Shown: positions 53,375 through 62,135 of the stretch, piece after piece
How positions within the stretch are numbered: the first letter of the stretch is position 1
Layout of the letters: every line of letters begins with the position of its first letter
Assembly (NCBI GenBank): GCA_016744015.1
Contig: JADGFD010000006.1
Location: forward strand, 1 to 64,000
Direction of reading: 5' to 3'
DNA: 64,000 nt
From: Paracoccaceae bacterium
GTDB taxonomy: Bacteria > Pseudomonadota > Alphaproteobacteria > Rhodobacterales > Rhodobacteraceae
Program-made: the position numbers and the translations under genes
Notes under the pieces: model-generated
Databases searched by the model: none
What the model saw: only the letters and a program-made list of their open reading frames with translations
What the model was told of the DNA's origin: nothing

Positions 53375-54298
53375 TCAATACCGGATTTTCGGGTCAACCC
53401 ACGCGTAAAGCAGGTCAGCCAATAGGGCGAACAAAACGGTGAGCGAACCAAGCAAAATGGTGACCCCCATCATAACCGAATAATCTCTACTAAGGGCCGA
53501 GTTGACAAAGGATTGCCCCAGCCCGCCTGTCGAGAAATAAACGTCGATGATAACCGAGCCTGTGACCATGCCAACAAAAGCAACACCAAGATAAGAAATC
53601 AATGGCACGAGGGAAGGCTTAAGCGCGTGGCGTAAAATGACGGTGCGCTCGGGCAGGCCTTTGGCGCGCGCTGTGCGGATATAGTTTGAATTAAGCACTT
53701 CCAGCATGCTGGAGCGAGTAATACGGGCAATGGAGGCCATATAGCTAGTGGCCAGCGCTATTACCGGCATTACTAAATTAGGCAACGCCCCGTCATTCCA
53801 GCCGCCACCGGGTAACCAGCCGAGCGTGAGGGTAAAGAGCCAAACCAGCAGTGGGGCCATCACAAAGTTAGGCAGCACTTGTGCACCAATCGAAATACCG
53901 ACCGCGAAATAATCTATGAATGTGTTTTTCCGAATGGCGGCAACAACGCCAAGTGCGCCCCCGATCAGCGTGGCAAAAATAAAGGAAAGCCCGCCATATG
54001 TAAGGGTAATGGGAAAGCCCTGTGCGATAATATCATTCACTGTTTGGCTTTTCTTCACAAAGCTCGGGCCAAAATCAAAATGGAGCACTATGCCTTTTAA
54101 ATAGTTCCAAAGCTGAACAAAAAGCGGGTCATCCAACCCGTATTTCGCTTCAATATTTGCCAGCACTTGCGGCGGTAAAGGCCGCTCAGAGGTGAACGGA
54201 CCACCGGGCGCGGAATGCATTAACAAAAAAGTAATGACGATAAGAATAAGCAAGGTTGGAATAGCCACCAACACCCGCCTGAAAGTATAGTTCAGCAT
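53375..54298 (-). CDS. Oligopeptide ABC transporter permease, OppB type
   Basis: This 307-residue inner-membrane protein has the OppB layout: MLNYTFRRVLVAIPTLLILI, the long periplasmic loop with GGPFTSERPLPPQVLANIEA, and the EAA loop NYIRTARAKGLPERTVILRH. The conserved C-terminal ADLLYAWVDPKIRY is present. It lies 79 bp after the binding-protein gene, behind an attenuator-like hairpin, and 11 bp before oppC. Confidence 0.94.
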   Translation of the reverse strand: MLNYTFRRVLVAIPTLLILIVITFLLMHSAPGGPFTSERPLPPQVLANIEAKYGLDDPLFVQLWNYLKGIVLHFDFGPSFVKKSQTVNDIIAQGFPITLTYGGLSFIFATLIGGALGVVAAIRKNTFIDYFAVGISIGAQVLPNFVMAPLLVWLFTLTLGWLPGGGWNDGALPNLVMPVIALATSYMASIARITRSSMLEVLNSNYIRTARAKGLPERTVILRHALKPSLVPLISYLGVAFVGMVTGSVIIDVYFSTGGLGQSFVNSALSRDYSVMMGVTILLGSLTVLFALLADLLYAWVDPKIRY

Positions 54299-54334
54299 GG
54301 ATTCGACCTAGGTTTTGCGGTTGAGCAAAGGAAA

Positions 54335-54363
54335 AGCACCGCACCCATTAAGGGCGCGGTGCT
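54335..54363 (-). terminator. Attenuator hairpin between oppA and oppB
   Basis: On the minus strand a 12-bp stem AGCACCGCGCCC/GGGTGCGGTGCT (one G-U) is followed by TTTTCC. It should raise the binding protein over the rest of the operon. Confidence 0.75.
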
Positions 54364-54377
54364 AAAGGTTTTATGGC

Positions 54378-55997
54378 TTATTCAGCGATATAAAGATCGC
54401 GTGAATACCAATTTTGCTCAACATTGTTGACCGGCCAGTTTTTCAGGTTTGCGGTGTGCATGTAAACGCCCGCATAGTGGTAAACTGGGATAACCGGCAT
54501 TTCGTCTGCCAGAATTTGCTCAACACGTGTGTAGTTGGCGGTTGCATCTGCCAAAGTTTTGGCTTCCAGCATCAAGGCGTCAATTTCGTCATTGGCGTAT
54601 TTGCCGTCATTATAGCCAGACTGTGAGGTGAGCAGGTCGAGGAAGGTCGAAGCCTCGTTATAGTCACCACACCATGCGCCACGGGCCAGTTCAAAGTCTT
54701 GGTTGCCACGGGTTTCCAGGAATGTTTTCCACTCTTGGTTTGCCAATACAGCCGTTACACCCAACTTCTGTTTCCACATTTGAGTCATCGCAATCGCGAT
54801 CTTCTTGTGGCCTTCAGACGTGTTGTAGAGCATATCAAATGTAAGCGGGTTGTCTGCACCGTAACCAGCTTCTTCCAGCAGGGTTACCGCAGCGGCATCA
54901 CGCTCGTCTTGGGTCATTTCAGCATAAGGCACGCTTGGCACCTCAAAACCAGCCGTTGCGCCCGGCGTAAAGGTAAACGCTTCAAACTGGCCACCTTGCA
55001 GCACTTTTTCAGTGATGACTGAGCGGTCAAGTGCGTAAGAAAGCGCTTGGCGAACCCGAACGTCTTGGAAGGCTTCAGGGCCATTGTCTGACAAGTTAAA
55101 GGTATAATAATAGCTACACAGGCGCGGGAAGCTGATGGCTTGGTCAGGATATTCTTCCGAGAGGCGCGGGTATTGGCCAGTTGGCACTTCGGTGCGGTTC
55201 AACTCGCCAGCAAGATAGCGGGTAAGCGCTGTGTTTTCGTCGTTAATCACCAGCGCTATAACTTTTTCAATGATGGTCTCATCATTGTTCCAATACATCG
55301 GGTTGCGCTCGCGCACAGACCGTTCGCTTGGCACATGCTCTGTCAGCACATAAGCGCCGTTAGATACGATGTTTTCAGGCTTGGTCCACTCAGTGCCATG
55401 CTCTTCAATCGCCCATTGTGGCGAGGGGAAGGTAGAACCGTGTGTCGTCATCAAAGGAAAGTAAGGCAAAGAGGCGGTGAGGCGCACTTCAAGCGTGTGA
55501 TCATCAATCGCGGTTACGCCAAGTGTATCGATAGCGGCTTCGCCAGCAATAATCTCGCTCACGCCCTCAATGGACATCAGATCGCCAAACCACTGATAAG
55601 CTGATGCGGTTTCAGGGTCTACCAAGCGGCGCCACGCGTAAACAAAGTCACCAGCGGTTACGGGGTTGCCATCTGACCATTTTGCGTCGGTCCGAAGGGT
55701 GAAGGTATAAACGTTTTTTTCGTCATTGGTAGTGAAGCCAGTTGCAACGCCCGGAATAAGGTTACCGTCGGCATCTTGGTTCATCAGGCCTTCGAAAAGG
55801 TCGCGCACCACGTCAGCGCCGGAAACATCTTCAACGATTTGCGGGTCAACTGAGCTGTGTTCGTCCAGCAGGCGGTAGGTGAAGGTTTGGTCGGCGGCGA
55901 GCGTATCGCCAGCGGCCACAGTTGCTGCATAGGCCGCACCGGTGAGCATAGTTGCGCCGAGCAGGCTTGCCGCCAGTGTTGTTGTAAACTTTTTCAT
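54378..55997 (-). CDS. Peptide ABC transporter substrate-binding protein, OppA type
   Basis: This 539-residue periplasmic protein has a signal peptide (MKKFTTTLAASLLGATMLTG then AAYA) and the SBP_bac_5 layout: TFTYRLLDEHSSVDPQIVED, FTLRTDAKWSDGNPVTAGDF, and VRQALSYALDRSVITEKVLQ. The pattern WRRLVDPETASAYQW and length match OppA/MppA proteins, so oligopeptides or murein peptides are likely ligands. GGAG precedes the ATG at 55997. It heads the operon and is separated from oppB by an attenuator-like hairpin. Confidence 0.94.
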   Translation of the reverse strand: MKKFTTTLAASLLGATMLTGAAYAATVAAGDTLAADQTFTYRLLDEHSSVDPQIVEDVSGADVVRDLFEGLMNQDADGNLIPGVATGFTTNDEKNVYTFTLRTDAKWSDGNPVTAGDFVYAWRRLVDPETASAYQWFGDLMSIEGVSEIIAGEAAIDTLGVTAIDDHTLEVRLTASLPYFPLMTTHGSTFPSPQWAIEEHGTEWTKPENIVSNGAYVLTEHVPSERSVRERNPMYWNNDETIIEKVIALVINDENTALTRYLAGELNRTEVPTGQYPRLSEEYPDQAISFPRLCSYYYTFNLSDNGPEAFQDVRVRQALSYALDRSVITEKVLQGGQFEAFTFTPGATAGFEVPSVPYAEMTQDERDAAAVTLLEEAGYGADNPLTFDMLYNTSEGHKKIAIAMTQMWKQKLGVTAVLANQEWKTFLETRGNQDFELARGAWCGDYNEASTFLDLLTSQSGYNDGKYANDEIDALMLEAKTLADATANYTRVEQILADEMPVIPVYHYAGVYMHTANLKNWPVNNVEQNWYSRDLYIAE

Positions 55998-56136
55998 GAG
56001 TTTCTCCTCTGTTGGATCACATGGATCATTAATGTCCAAGGAGGGCTTAGTGCCCCCTCAAAATGGATGAGGCAGAGGCTACATGCTTTCACAAAAAATT
56101 CAACGGATAATACGTATTTATACGGTGTTAAATTGA

Positions 56137-57525
56137 TTATTGCCAGCGGTCAGCGATATTATCCAGCACGTTGCCCGCCTCAAACGTACGAATGGGAGCA
56201 TTTTGCACACGGTCGAAGTTTTCCGACGGGTCATAAAGCTCAATTCCAAGGTCGAGATTCTCTGGCGTTAGCAATCCCATGGCCGATAGCAGGCTATAGG
56301 CCGCGATTCGTTCGTCATGCATGGCGGTAATCAGGCTGTTTTGAGCGGTTAACACTTCCTGCTTGGCATTGAGCGTATCGAGAACCGTGCTCGCGCCCAG
56401 CCTCGCCTCTTCGGTAATCCCCTCATATGCAAATTGTGCCGCTTCAATTTGCAGGCGGGTGGCGGAAATAGAGGCGCGGGCGATTTGCAGCTGATACCAC
56501 GCGGCAGAAACCTGCTGGCGCACTTGCACACGGGTGTTACCGGTTTCAGCCATCCGACGCTCCAGCGTGGCCCCGGCTTGCCGGATAGCAGCAGACAGCG
56601 CGCCGCCTGTGTAAATCGGCTGGTTTAGGGTTAGTGTGGCAGTAGAGGAATCCGGCGACCCTGGTGTAATGTTTGCCCCCCCGAGATAAGTATCGCGATA
56701 TCCAATATTGACGTTGGCAGAAAGAGAAGGCTGGCGAGCATTGCGGGCGCGGCGCATATCAATTGCCGCGACCTTTTCGCTGAGGTGAGATGCACGCATC
56801 AACGGATGGGTGCGCAGGGCAATTTCCTCTGCGGCCGCAAGCGAACCGGGCATATCGGGCAAGCGTGGCGGATAGGCCAAGTTGACCGGCGCTGTGCCAA
56901 CAACAGCGATATAGCTCTCGGCACTAATGGCAAGCGCGCCCCTGTTGGCGGCCAAAACGGCTTGTGCTGCCGCCATGCGCGCGCGGGTTTGTGCTACTTC
57001 GGTGCGCGTAGCGGCGCCCACAGCCAAACGGTCTTCTGCGGCCTGAAGCTGCTGTTTGAGCACATCCACATTATTGCGCGCAAGGCTCACGATTTGCTGA
57101 TCCCGCCGCACGGTTAGAAAGGCTTGCGCGGCGCTGAGCATCACCGATTGCTCTATGTTTTCAAGGCTGGCACGGGCGGCTAAAACAGCGGTTTTAGCGG
57201 CTTCAACGGCATCACGCGAACGGCCACCATCATAAAGATTAAGACTGGCATTAAGCGAGGCTGAATAGGTTTCGGTAGCAACACCGGAAAAAGCAGCGTT
57301 ATTACCCAATACACCGCTGGCTTGCAGCGCAATTTGTGGCCGCCGTCCCGAGCGCGCCAAGGCAACAGTTTCATCTGTCGCCCGTAAGGCCGCACGATTG
57401 AGAATAAGCGTAGGGTTGGTTTCATAAGCCAAACGCATGGCGTCTGTCAGCGTGTCTGCCATTGTGGGCAGCCCTGCAAACACCAGTAAAGAGGCTCCGA
57501 TAAAGCGCTGCCAACCCTTGTTCAT
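56137..57525 (-). CDS. tolC: TolC family outer membrane efflux protein
   Basis: This 462-residue protein has a signal peptide (about residues 1-23, ending AGLPTMA) and two outer-membrane-efflux repeats. Typical motifs are LTDAMRLAYETNPTLILNRA, ALAATDETVAL-like helices, and PIYTGGALSAAIRQAGATLE in the second repeat, then EVLTAQNSLITAMHDERIAA near the end. It forms the trimeric tunnel for type I secretion or RND efflux. It follows pcm by 68 bp on the same strand, a pairing common in alphaproteobacteria. No inner-membrane partner is encoded nearby. Confidence 0.93.
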   Translation of the reverse strand: MNKGWQRFIGASLLVFAGLPTMADTLTDAMRLAYETNPTLILNRAALRATDETVALARSGRRPQIALQASGVLGNNAAFSGVATETYSASLNASLNLYDGGRSRDAVEAAKTAVLAARASLENIEQSVMLSAAQAFLTVRRDQQIVSLARNNVDVLKQQLQAAEDRLAVGAATRTEVAQTRARMAAAQAVLAANRGALAISAESYIAVVGTAPVNLAYPPRLPDMPGSLAAAEEIALRTHPLMRASHLSEKVAAIDMRRARNARQPSLSANVNIGYRDTYLGGANITPGSPDSSTATLTLNQPIYTGGALSAAIRQAGATLERRMAETGNTRVQVRQQVSAAWYQLQIARASISATRLQIEAAQFAYEGITEEARLGASTVLDTLNAKQEVLTAQNSLITAMHDERIAAYSLLSAMGLLTPENLDLGIELYDPSENFDRVQNAPIRTFEAGNVLDNIADRWQ

Positions 57526-57593
57526 GTCGATTCTCCGATTCTTAACACCGAATTAAGCTAGTCTCATATAGCTTGGGCGCAAGGGGTGATTGG

Positions 57594-58247
57594 CTAAAAC
57601 GCAAAAATCGTCTGTTTTTCAAAGCCGGGGAGCACAGGCGCAACGGCGTCAAATGACCAGCGCCAATCCATGCCGTTTTCGGACTTGCGGCCAAGCATAC
57701 AGCGACCAAGCGCACCCTCCATCATGATAGCGGCCATCCGGCCACCGGTTTTCAGCTGGTCAATTATGCTTTGCGGCACCTCGCCAACACCGCCCTCGAT
57801 GACAATCACATCATAAGGGCCGTGTTTAGGGGCTCCATCGGCCAGCGGGCCGGTTTCGACAATGGCGTTATCAACACCGTGGCGCGCCAATTGGGCTTCA
57901 GCCTCCGTGGCCAGTGCCCCCTCTGATTCCAGCGCGATCACAGCTTCACAAAGATGGGCAATCAGCGCGGATGAAAGCCCAAGACCTGCTCCGATATCCA
58001 GAACTAGCTCATTGGGCTGAATGGCCAGTGTTTCCAGCATTTTAGCCATGACGCGGGCATCCAGCACCACGCGACGATCACCGAGCGGCAGGTGGTCTCC
58101 GATATAAGCAACTTCGCGAAGAGCCTCTGGCACATAATCTTCGCGCGGGATGGTGAGCATGGCTTCAATCACCGGATAAAGAGTGACATCCGAGGGGCGC
58201 ACCTGCCCGTCTACCATGGCTTCACGAACTGCTGCAAAATCGGTCAT
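57594..58247 (-). CDS. Protein-L-isoaspartate O-methyltransferase-like protein
   Basis: This 217-residue protein has the PCMT fold with SAM-binding VLDIGAGLGLSSALIAHL (near residues 79-96), preceded by ISRED-like IPREDYVPEALREVAYIGDH and followed by VIEGGVGEVPQSIIDQLKTG. Pcm repairs isoaspartyl residues; the typical PCMT catalytic Ser region is replaced by DHLPLGDRRVVLDARVMAKM, as in many alphaproteobacterial members adjacent to tolC, so repair activity is not certain. It is transcribed with tolC and diverges from the agmatinase gene. Confidence 0.88.
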   Translation of the reverse strand: MTDFAAVREAMVDGQVRPSDVTLYPVIEAMLTIPREDYVPEALREVAYIGDHLPLGDRRVVLDARVMAKMLETLAIQPNELVLDIGAGLGLSSALIAHLCEAVIALESEGALATEAEAQLARHGVDNAIVETGPLADGAPKHGPYDVIVIEGGVGEVPQSIIDQLKTGGRMAAIMMEGALGRCMLGRKSENGMDWRWSFDAVAPVLPGFEKQTIFAF

Positions 58248-58417
58248 TGAGTCGCCCCTTTATGCTACCTGTTTGCCCCTTTTGCCACAGCCAACTTTCA
58301 GGAGCAACCACCCAATGCGTGTCTCGCTGCGCTCAACTCAAGCACGTGAATTGCCGATTTCCCTTGTCTGGCCGTCAAAAAAAGTAAACACTTCGCCGAC
58401 CAGAACAGGAGCACAGC

Positions 58418-59395
58418 ATGGCCTTAGAAGACGCTGCCAACGAGATTGACACCGCCATTACCCGCAAAGGCTACCGCGGGCTTTCTTTTGAGGCCACGTA
58501 TGCTGGCATCACCAGTTTTATGCGCCGAACCTTAACCAAAGATCTGAGCGGGGTTGATCTGGCCGTTTCCGGCGTGCCGTTTGATTGTGCGGTCACCAAC
58601 CGCCCCGGCACACGGCTGGGGCCAAGGGCCATTCGCGAGGCCTCCTGCCTACAAGCGCCCGATGCCCCCTATGGCTGGAATGTGGACCCTTTAACCGAGT
58701 TTAACGTCGCCGATTACGGTGATCTCGCTTTTGATCATGGCCGCATTGCTGAATTCCCGGCAAAACTGCAAGCGCATATTAAAGGCATACTAGATGCCGG
58801 TGCTGCCTCGCTTGTGCTCGGTGGGGATCACTACATCACCTACCCTATCCTCAAAGCCCACGCCGAGAAATACGGCCCGCTTTCCTTGCTTCAATTTGAT
58901 GCCCACACAGATACATGGCCCGATGACGACCGGGAGCGCATTGACCACGGGACCATGTTTTATAAAGCCGTGAAAGACGGCATTGTGGTGCCAGAGCGCT
59001 CAGTGCAGGTGGGAATCAGGACAACAAACGAGGATACACTCGGCGTCAACATTATCGATGCCCCAGAGCTACACCGGCTAGGCCCAGAGGCCGCCGTGGC
59101 GAAAATCAAGGATATTCTGGGCGCCGCACCAACCTATGTGACCTTCGACATTGACGCCCTCGACCCGGCCTTTGCCCCCGGCACTGGCACGCCCGTTTGG
59201 GGGGGGATCACCTCAGCCCAAGCCGTTGCTATGCTGCGCGGCTTGGCGGGTATCAACGCCATCGGCATGGATGTGGTTGAGGTCTCCCCGCCCTATGACA
59301 CCACCGGCGCAACGGCGATTGCCGGCGCGCATGTGGCCTGTGAACTTATGTGCCTTTGGGCGCATAACCAAAAAACACAAAGCGGTGCCAGCTAA
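58418..59395 (+). CDS. speB: Agmatinase-like ureohydrolase
   Basis: This 325-residue manganese enzyme of the ureohydrolase family hydrolyses agmatine or a related guanidino compound to urea and an amine. All ligand motifs are present: GGDHY, DAHTD, and DIDALDPAFAPGTGTP. The N-terminal RPGTRLGPRAIREAS and the C-terminal EVSPPYDTTGATAIAGAHVA are typical of the SpeB group; guanidinobutyrase or guanidinopropionase are alternatives that cannot be excluded. AGGAG precedes the ATG at 58418. It stands alone, divergent from pcm. Confidence 0.88.
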   Translation: MALEDAANEIDTAITRKGYRGLSFEATYAGITSFMRRTLTKDLSGVDLAVSGVPFDCAVTNRPGTRLGPRAIREASCLQAPDAPYGWNVDPLTEFNVADYGDLAFDHGRIAEFPAKLQAHIKGILDAGAASLVLGGDHYITYPILKAHAEKYGPLSLLQFDAHTDTWPDDDRERIDHGTMFYKAVKDGIVVPERSVQVGIRTTNEDTLGVNIIDAPELHRLGPEAAVAKIKDILGAAPTYVTFDIDALDPAFAPGTGTPVWGGITSAQAVAMLRGLAGINAIGMDVVEVSPPYDTTGATAIAGAHVACELMCLWAHNQKTQSGAS

Positions 59396-59455
59396 GCCAA
59401 ATCACCTGTTGCAACTCCCCGCGCAATCCCCTAAATCCACCCTACCACCACGGCT

Positions 59456-59529
59456 GGCGAGTTGGCGGAGTGGTGACGCAGCGGATTGCAAATCCGTGTA
59501 CACCGGTTCGATTCCGGTACTCGCCTCCA
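59456..59529 (+). tRNA. tRNA-Cys (GCA), with encoded CCA
   Basis: The acceptor stem GGCGAGT (59456-59462) pairs with ACTCGCC (59519-59525), followed by T and CCA. The anticodon loop reads TTGCAAA with anticodon GCA, and the T arm contains GGTTCGATTCC. The gene is complete. It is followed within 160 bp by an integrase fragment, so its 3' end is a probable integration site. Confidence 0.95.
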
Positions 59530-59592
59530 CTTAACTTACTGATTTCGTTGTATTTACTTTCATTGCCGCATTTTTATCATGGCGAAAAGTAC

Positions 59593-59669
59593 GTTACACA
59601 CCCGTAACACACTTTTGTTGTCGCTAGTGTTGTTGAAAAAGTGTAGTTTCGACATAGTGTTTTAAAACA
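59593..59669. repeat. Small inverted repeats upstream of the integrase relic
   Basis: GTTAC-acaccc-GTAAC (59593-59608) and the palindrome TGTTTTAAAACA (59658-59669) lie between tRNA-Cys and the integrase remnant, with TAGTGTT occurring twice (59625 and 59655). They may be remnants of recombinase arm-binding or promoter sites. Confidence 0.4.
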
Positions 59670-59684
59670 GTGAGTTGAAACGTT

Positions 59685-59915
59685 ATGGCTGAAAACGCGA
59701 CTGTAAAAGTTAATGAAAAGCTCACTTTGTATAGGCGTGAGCGCAGTAAGCGTTGGCAAGCGCGATTACTCTTGCAAAATGGCGAGTGGCACCGTTTTTC
59801 TACAAAAACAACTGATTTAGACGAAGCCAAAGAATTTGCCCTTAAACAATTTTATACCGCCGACTATCGCAAGAAAAACAACTTAGGTTCCCGTTTTGAA
59901 TGCAGCACTAAATAC
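59685..59915 (+). pseudogene. Truncated tyrosine recombinase (phage-type integrase), N-terminal part
   Basis: The frame beginning at 59685 encodes about 77 residues resembling the arm-binding N-terminus of site-specific integrases: LTLYRRERSKRWQARLLLQN, then EWHRFSTKTTDLDEAKEFAL and KQFYTADYRKKNNLG. The catalytic domain with Arg-His-Arg-Tyr is absent. The frame runs on to 60047, but from about 59905 the DNA is an IS200-type transposase read on the opposite strand, so the plus-strand translation there is meaningless. Position next to tRNA-Cys marks the end of a lost or decayed genomic island. Confidence 0.75.
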
Positions 59916-60225
59916 TTAAGTATCACGTCATCCGTGACATTTCCGCTGGTCGTTGAGAAATATCCGCGCGGCCAGAACCGCCTGCCCCCATACCTGTTTT
60001 CAATTCAGGAAACGCCATCTGGACTTTGCGCGATGTCCTACCTTTGATCCGTTGCATCACGGTCGAGACTGCCACATGCGGCGGGATCGACAGGAACATG
60101 TGGACATGATCGCTGGATAGAACACCCTTCACAATCTGTACACCCAGTTCATTGCAGGTTTGGCGAATGATTTTACGGATCCGCACACGCATTTCGCCGA
60201 GCTGTTCGGGCGGAGGGTGCTGAAA
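59905..60225 (-). pseudogene. IS200/IS605 family TnpA transposase remnant
   Basis: On the minus strand, from about 60225, the sequence gives RIRKIIRQTCNELGVQIVKG, then VLSSDHVHMFLSIPPHVAVS with the HVH metal-binding motif, then RIKGRTSRKVQMAFPELK. Near 59995 a frameshift occurs, after which another frame continues as RRFWPRGYFSTTSGNVTDDV and ILKYLVLH. Both the start (about 30 residues) and the C-terminal end with the catalytic tyrosine are missing. No clear hairpin ends were found. It interrupts the integrase remnant. Confidence 0.8.
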
Positions 60226-60326
60226 AAGGCTCTATGCGGTATTTTTCTGAAATTGTTAACAATATGTTGATTGTAGGCGCAAAACCCCTTAAGGTTGCAA
60301 AATTGGTAACTAACTAGGAAAATAAT

Positions 60327-60752
60327 ATGTCTTTTATGGATTCAATTAAATCTTGCTTTGGCAAATACGCCACGTTTGCAGGGCGTGCATCTCGCTCCGA
60401 ATTCTGGTTCTTCACGCTATTTATCTTTCTGGGCACTATGGTTTTCTATGCCCTAATCTTCATGATGTTTGATACGAGCGGTATGATGGAAGCAGCACAA
60501 AACGGCACGATGAGTTCCGGAGCTGGTTTCGGCCTTCCTATTGTCCCTTCCATTTTATTGCTTGTCTTTGTATTGGCAACAATCCTGCCAAACATATCTG
60601 TGATGGTGCGCCGCTTGCACGATACCGGCCGTTCTGGCTGGTGGTATTGGATTGGGATTATTCCACTGGTTGGCTTCATTATTTTGCTGGTGTTCTTTGT
60701 GACCAAAGGCACAGATGGGGATAATGATTATGGCCCTGATCCGCTGGCATAG
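60327..60752 (+). CDS. DUF805 family inner-membrane protein
   Basis: This 141-residue protein matches DUF805: FGKYATFAGRASRSEFWFFT at the start, three membrane segments (about 26-48, 72-92 and 108-128), and the characteristic VMVRRLHDTGRSGWWYWIGI followed by a terminal KGTDGDNDYGPDPL. The function of the family is unknown; YhaH and YhaI are E. coli examples. A bidirectional terminator follows at 60770. Confidence 0.93.
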   Translation: MSFMDSIKSCFGKYATFAGRASRSEFWFFTLFIFLGTMVFYALIFMMFDTSGMMEAAQNGTMSSGAGFGLPIVPSILLLVFVLATILPNISVMVRRLHDTGRSGWWYWIGIIPLVGFIILLVFFVTKGTDGDNDYGPDPLA

Positions 60753-60769
60753 GATTTTTAATTGTTTAG

Positions 60770-60799
60770 AAAAACGCGCCGTTTTTGGCGCGTTTTTTT
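60770..60799. terminator. Bidirectional terminator
   Basis: The 11-bp stem AAAAACGCGCC/GGCGCGTTTTT with loop GTTTTT has T-runs on both strands and serves the DUF805 gene and the convergent CoA transferase gene. Confidence 0.9.
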
Positions 60800-62135
60800 A
60801 TGCCCAGCTTGCGGCATGAGTGCCAAGGCGCGCCGCAGGGTTTTTCCAGCGCATCGGGCTATCTTCAATGCTTAAGGCGGGGGCAAGGCGGTGCGCAGCC
60901 CCCCAAGGCGTCGCCTCAATGTTTGGGTTGAAGTCGGATTTGTCTGGCGTCAAAGAAAGCGTCCCGTGTTCGGTTTGTTTGTTGTGCATCAGCAAAACAG
61001 CCGTGCGCGCAAGGGATAAGCGCGCGTTCTTTACCTGACCCTTATTTGCCGATGTAAGGGATTTGATAATGGCGGCGGCCATCAAATATCCGGTGGCATG
61101 GTCAAGCGCTTGCACGGGAAGAGGGGTTGGCACATCGGCCGCTGCCCACTGCATGCCTGCCTCTGCAATGCCGCAAGCCATTTGTACCAAGCTGTCAAAG
61201 CCGCGCCGCGTGGCCCATGGGCCCGTCCAGCCATAGGCGTTTAGCGAGGCTTCTATAAGGTTCGGGTTCAGCGCTTGCCTTGCCGACAGCCCATAGCCCA
61301 GCCCTGCCAGCGCACCGTTTCTATAGCCATGCACCAAAATGTCAGCCTCGCTCAGCAAAGCTTCAAATGTGGTGCGATCATTCGGCTGCGTAAGGTCCAG
61401 CCGCGCGCAGCGCTTGCCAAGGGTCACATCGGGAATCACGTTTGGCTCTGCCCAATCAGGCGGGTCAATGCGCAGCACCTCAGCGCCAAACCCTGCCAAG
61501 GTGCGGGTGGCCACGGGGCCAGCCAGCACGCGGGTGAGATCCAGCACTTTGAGGCCTTTGAGCGGGCGCGCGGCGGTGGCACCCCAGCTTTTGGGCGCGG
61601 TATTTCGGGGAGAAATCCAGTCAATCAGCGGCTCTTGCGCCACGGCTTTCCCTTGTGGGTGAGCGGCCCACTCAGAGGCCGTGCGCATTTTCGCGGCCAC
61701 GCCGCCTGCTTGGGCAAGTGCCGTTTCAAGCGCCTCCGCCCGCCAGCTTAGAGCAGCCTGCGCCACGGCTTCGCGTGTGGGAGCGGCATTCAGCACGGAA
61801 AGGGCCGCATGGCGGTGATGAGGCAGGTTGGTATGCAACCTGATCCAGCCGGTTTTACAGCGGTAAAGCCCTGCCACCGCATCCCAAATCGGCGGCAGTT
61901 CCCAACCGATAGGATGGATAGAATAGCCATACCAGCGTGAGGCCAACACGCGATCAACCGTGATATCAGGCGTTTTTGCAAGCCCCTGCACCTCCAGCAG
62001 CCCGGCCATAGCTTGCGCAACCGCGCCATAAGCGGCAACGGCCAGATCGGTAACGGCATAGCGTGAGGGCAGCGCCCCCGTTCCTATGGTCTGAAAATCA
62101 GGCGTTAGGCCAAGGCTGCTAAAAATCTCGTCCAT
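60798..62135 (-). CDS. CaiB/BaiF family CoA transferase (class III), permuted-looking
   Basis: This 445-residue protein contains the class III core LKVLDLTRVLAGPVATRTLA (near residue 193), GFGAEVLRIDPPDWAEPNVI, LDLTQPNDRTTFEALLSEAD and the catalytic Asp in RRGFDSLVQMACGIAEAG. The first 180 residues resemble the part normally found after this core (TGWIRLHTNLPHHRHAALSV, then MRTASEWAAHPQGKAVAQ), so the order looks like a C-terminal half placed in front of an N-terminal half, a form also known for other long CoA transferases. It starts directly after the gshA stop codon on the same strand. Substrates are unknown. Confidence 0.8.
   Translation of the reverse strand: MDEIFSSLGLTPDFQTIGTGALPSRYAVTDLAVAAYGAVAQAMAGLLEVQGLAKTPDITVDRVLASRWYGYSIHPIGWELPPIWDAVAGLYRCKTGWIRLHTNLPHHRHAALSVLNAAPTREAVAQAALSWRAEALETALAQAGGVAAKMRTASEWAAHPQGKAVAQEPLIDWISPRNTAPKSWGATAARPLKGLKVLDLTRVLAGPVATRTLAGFGAEVLRIDPPDWAEPNVIPDVTLGKRCARLDLTQPNDRTTFEALLSEADILVHGYRNGALAGLGYGLSARQALNPNLIEASLNAYGWTGPWATRRGFDSLVQMACGIAEAGMQWAAADVPTPLPVQALDHATGYLMAAAIIKSLTSANKGQVKNARLSLARTAVLLMHNKQTEHGTLSLTPDKSDFNPNIEATPWGAAHRLAPALSIEDSPMRWKNPAARLGTHAASWA

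Noticed and set aside
59685-60047. An intact 120-residue protein at the integrase position.
   Set aside because: Its last third translates transposase DNA in the wrong strand, so the frame is only fortuitously open.
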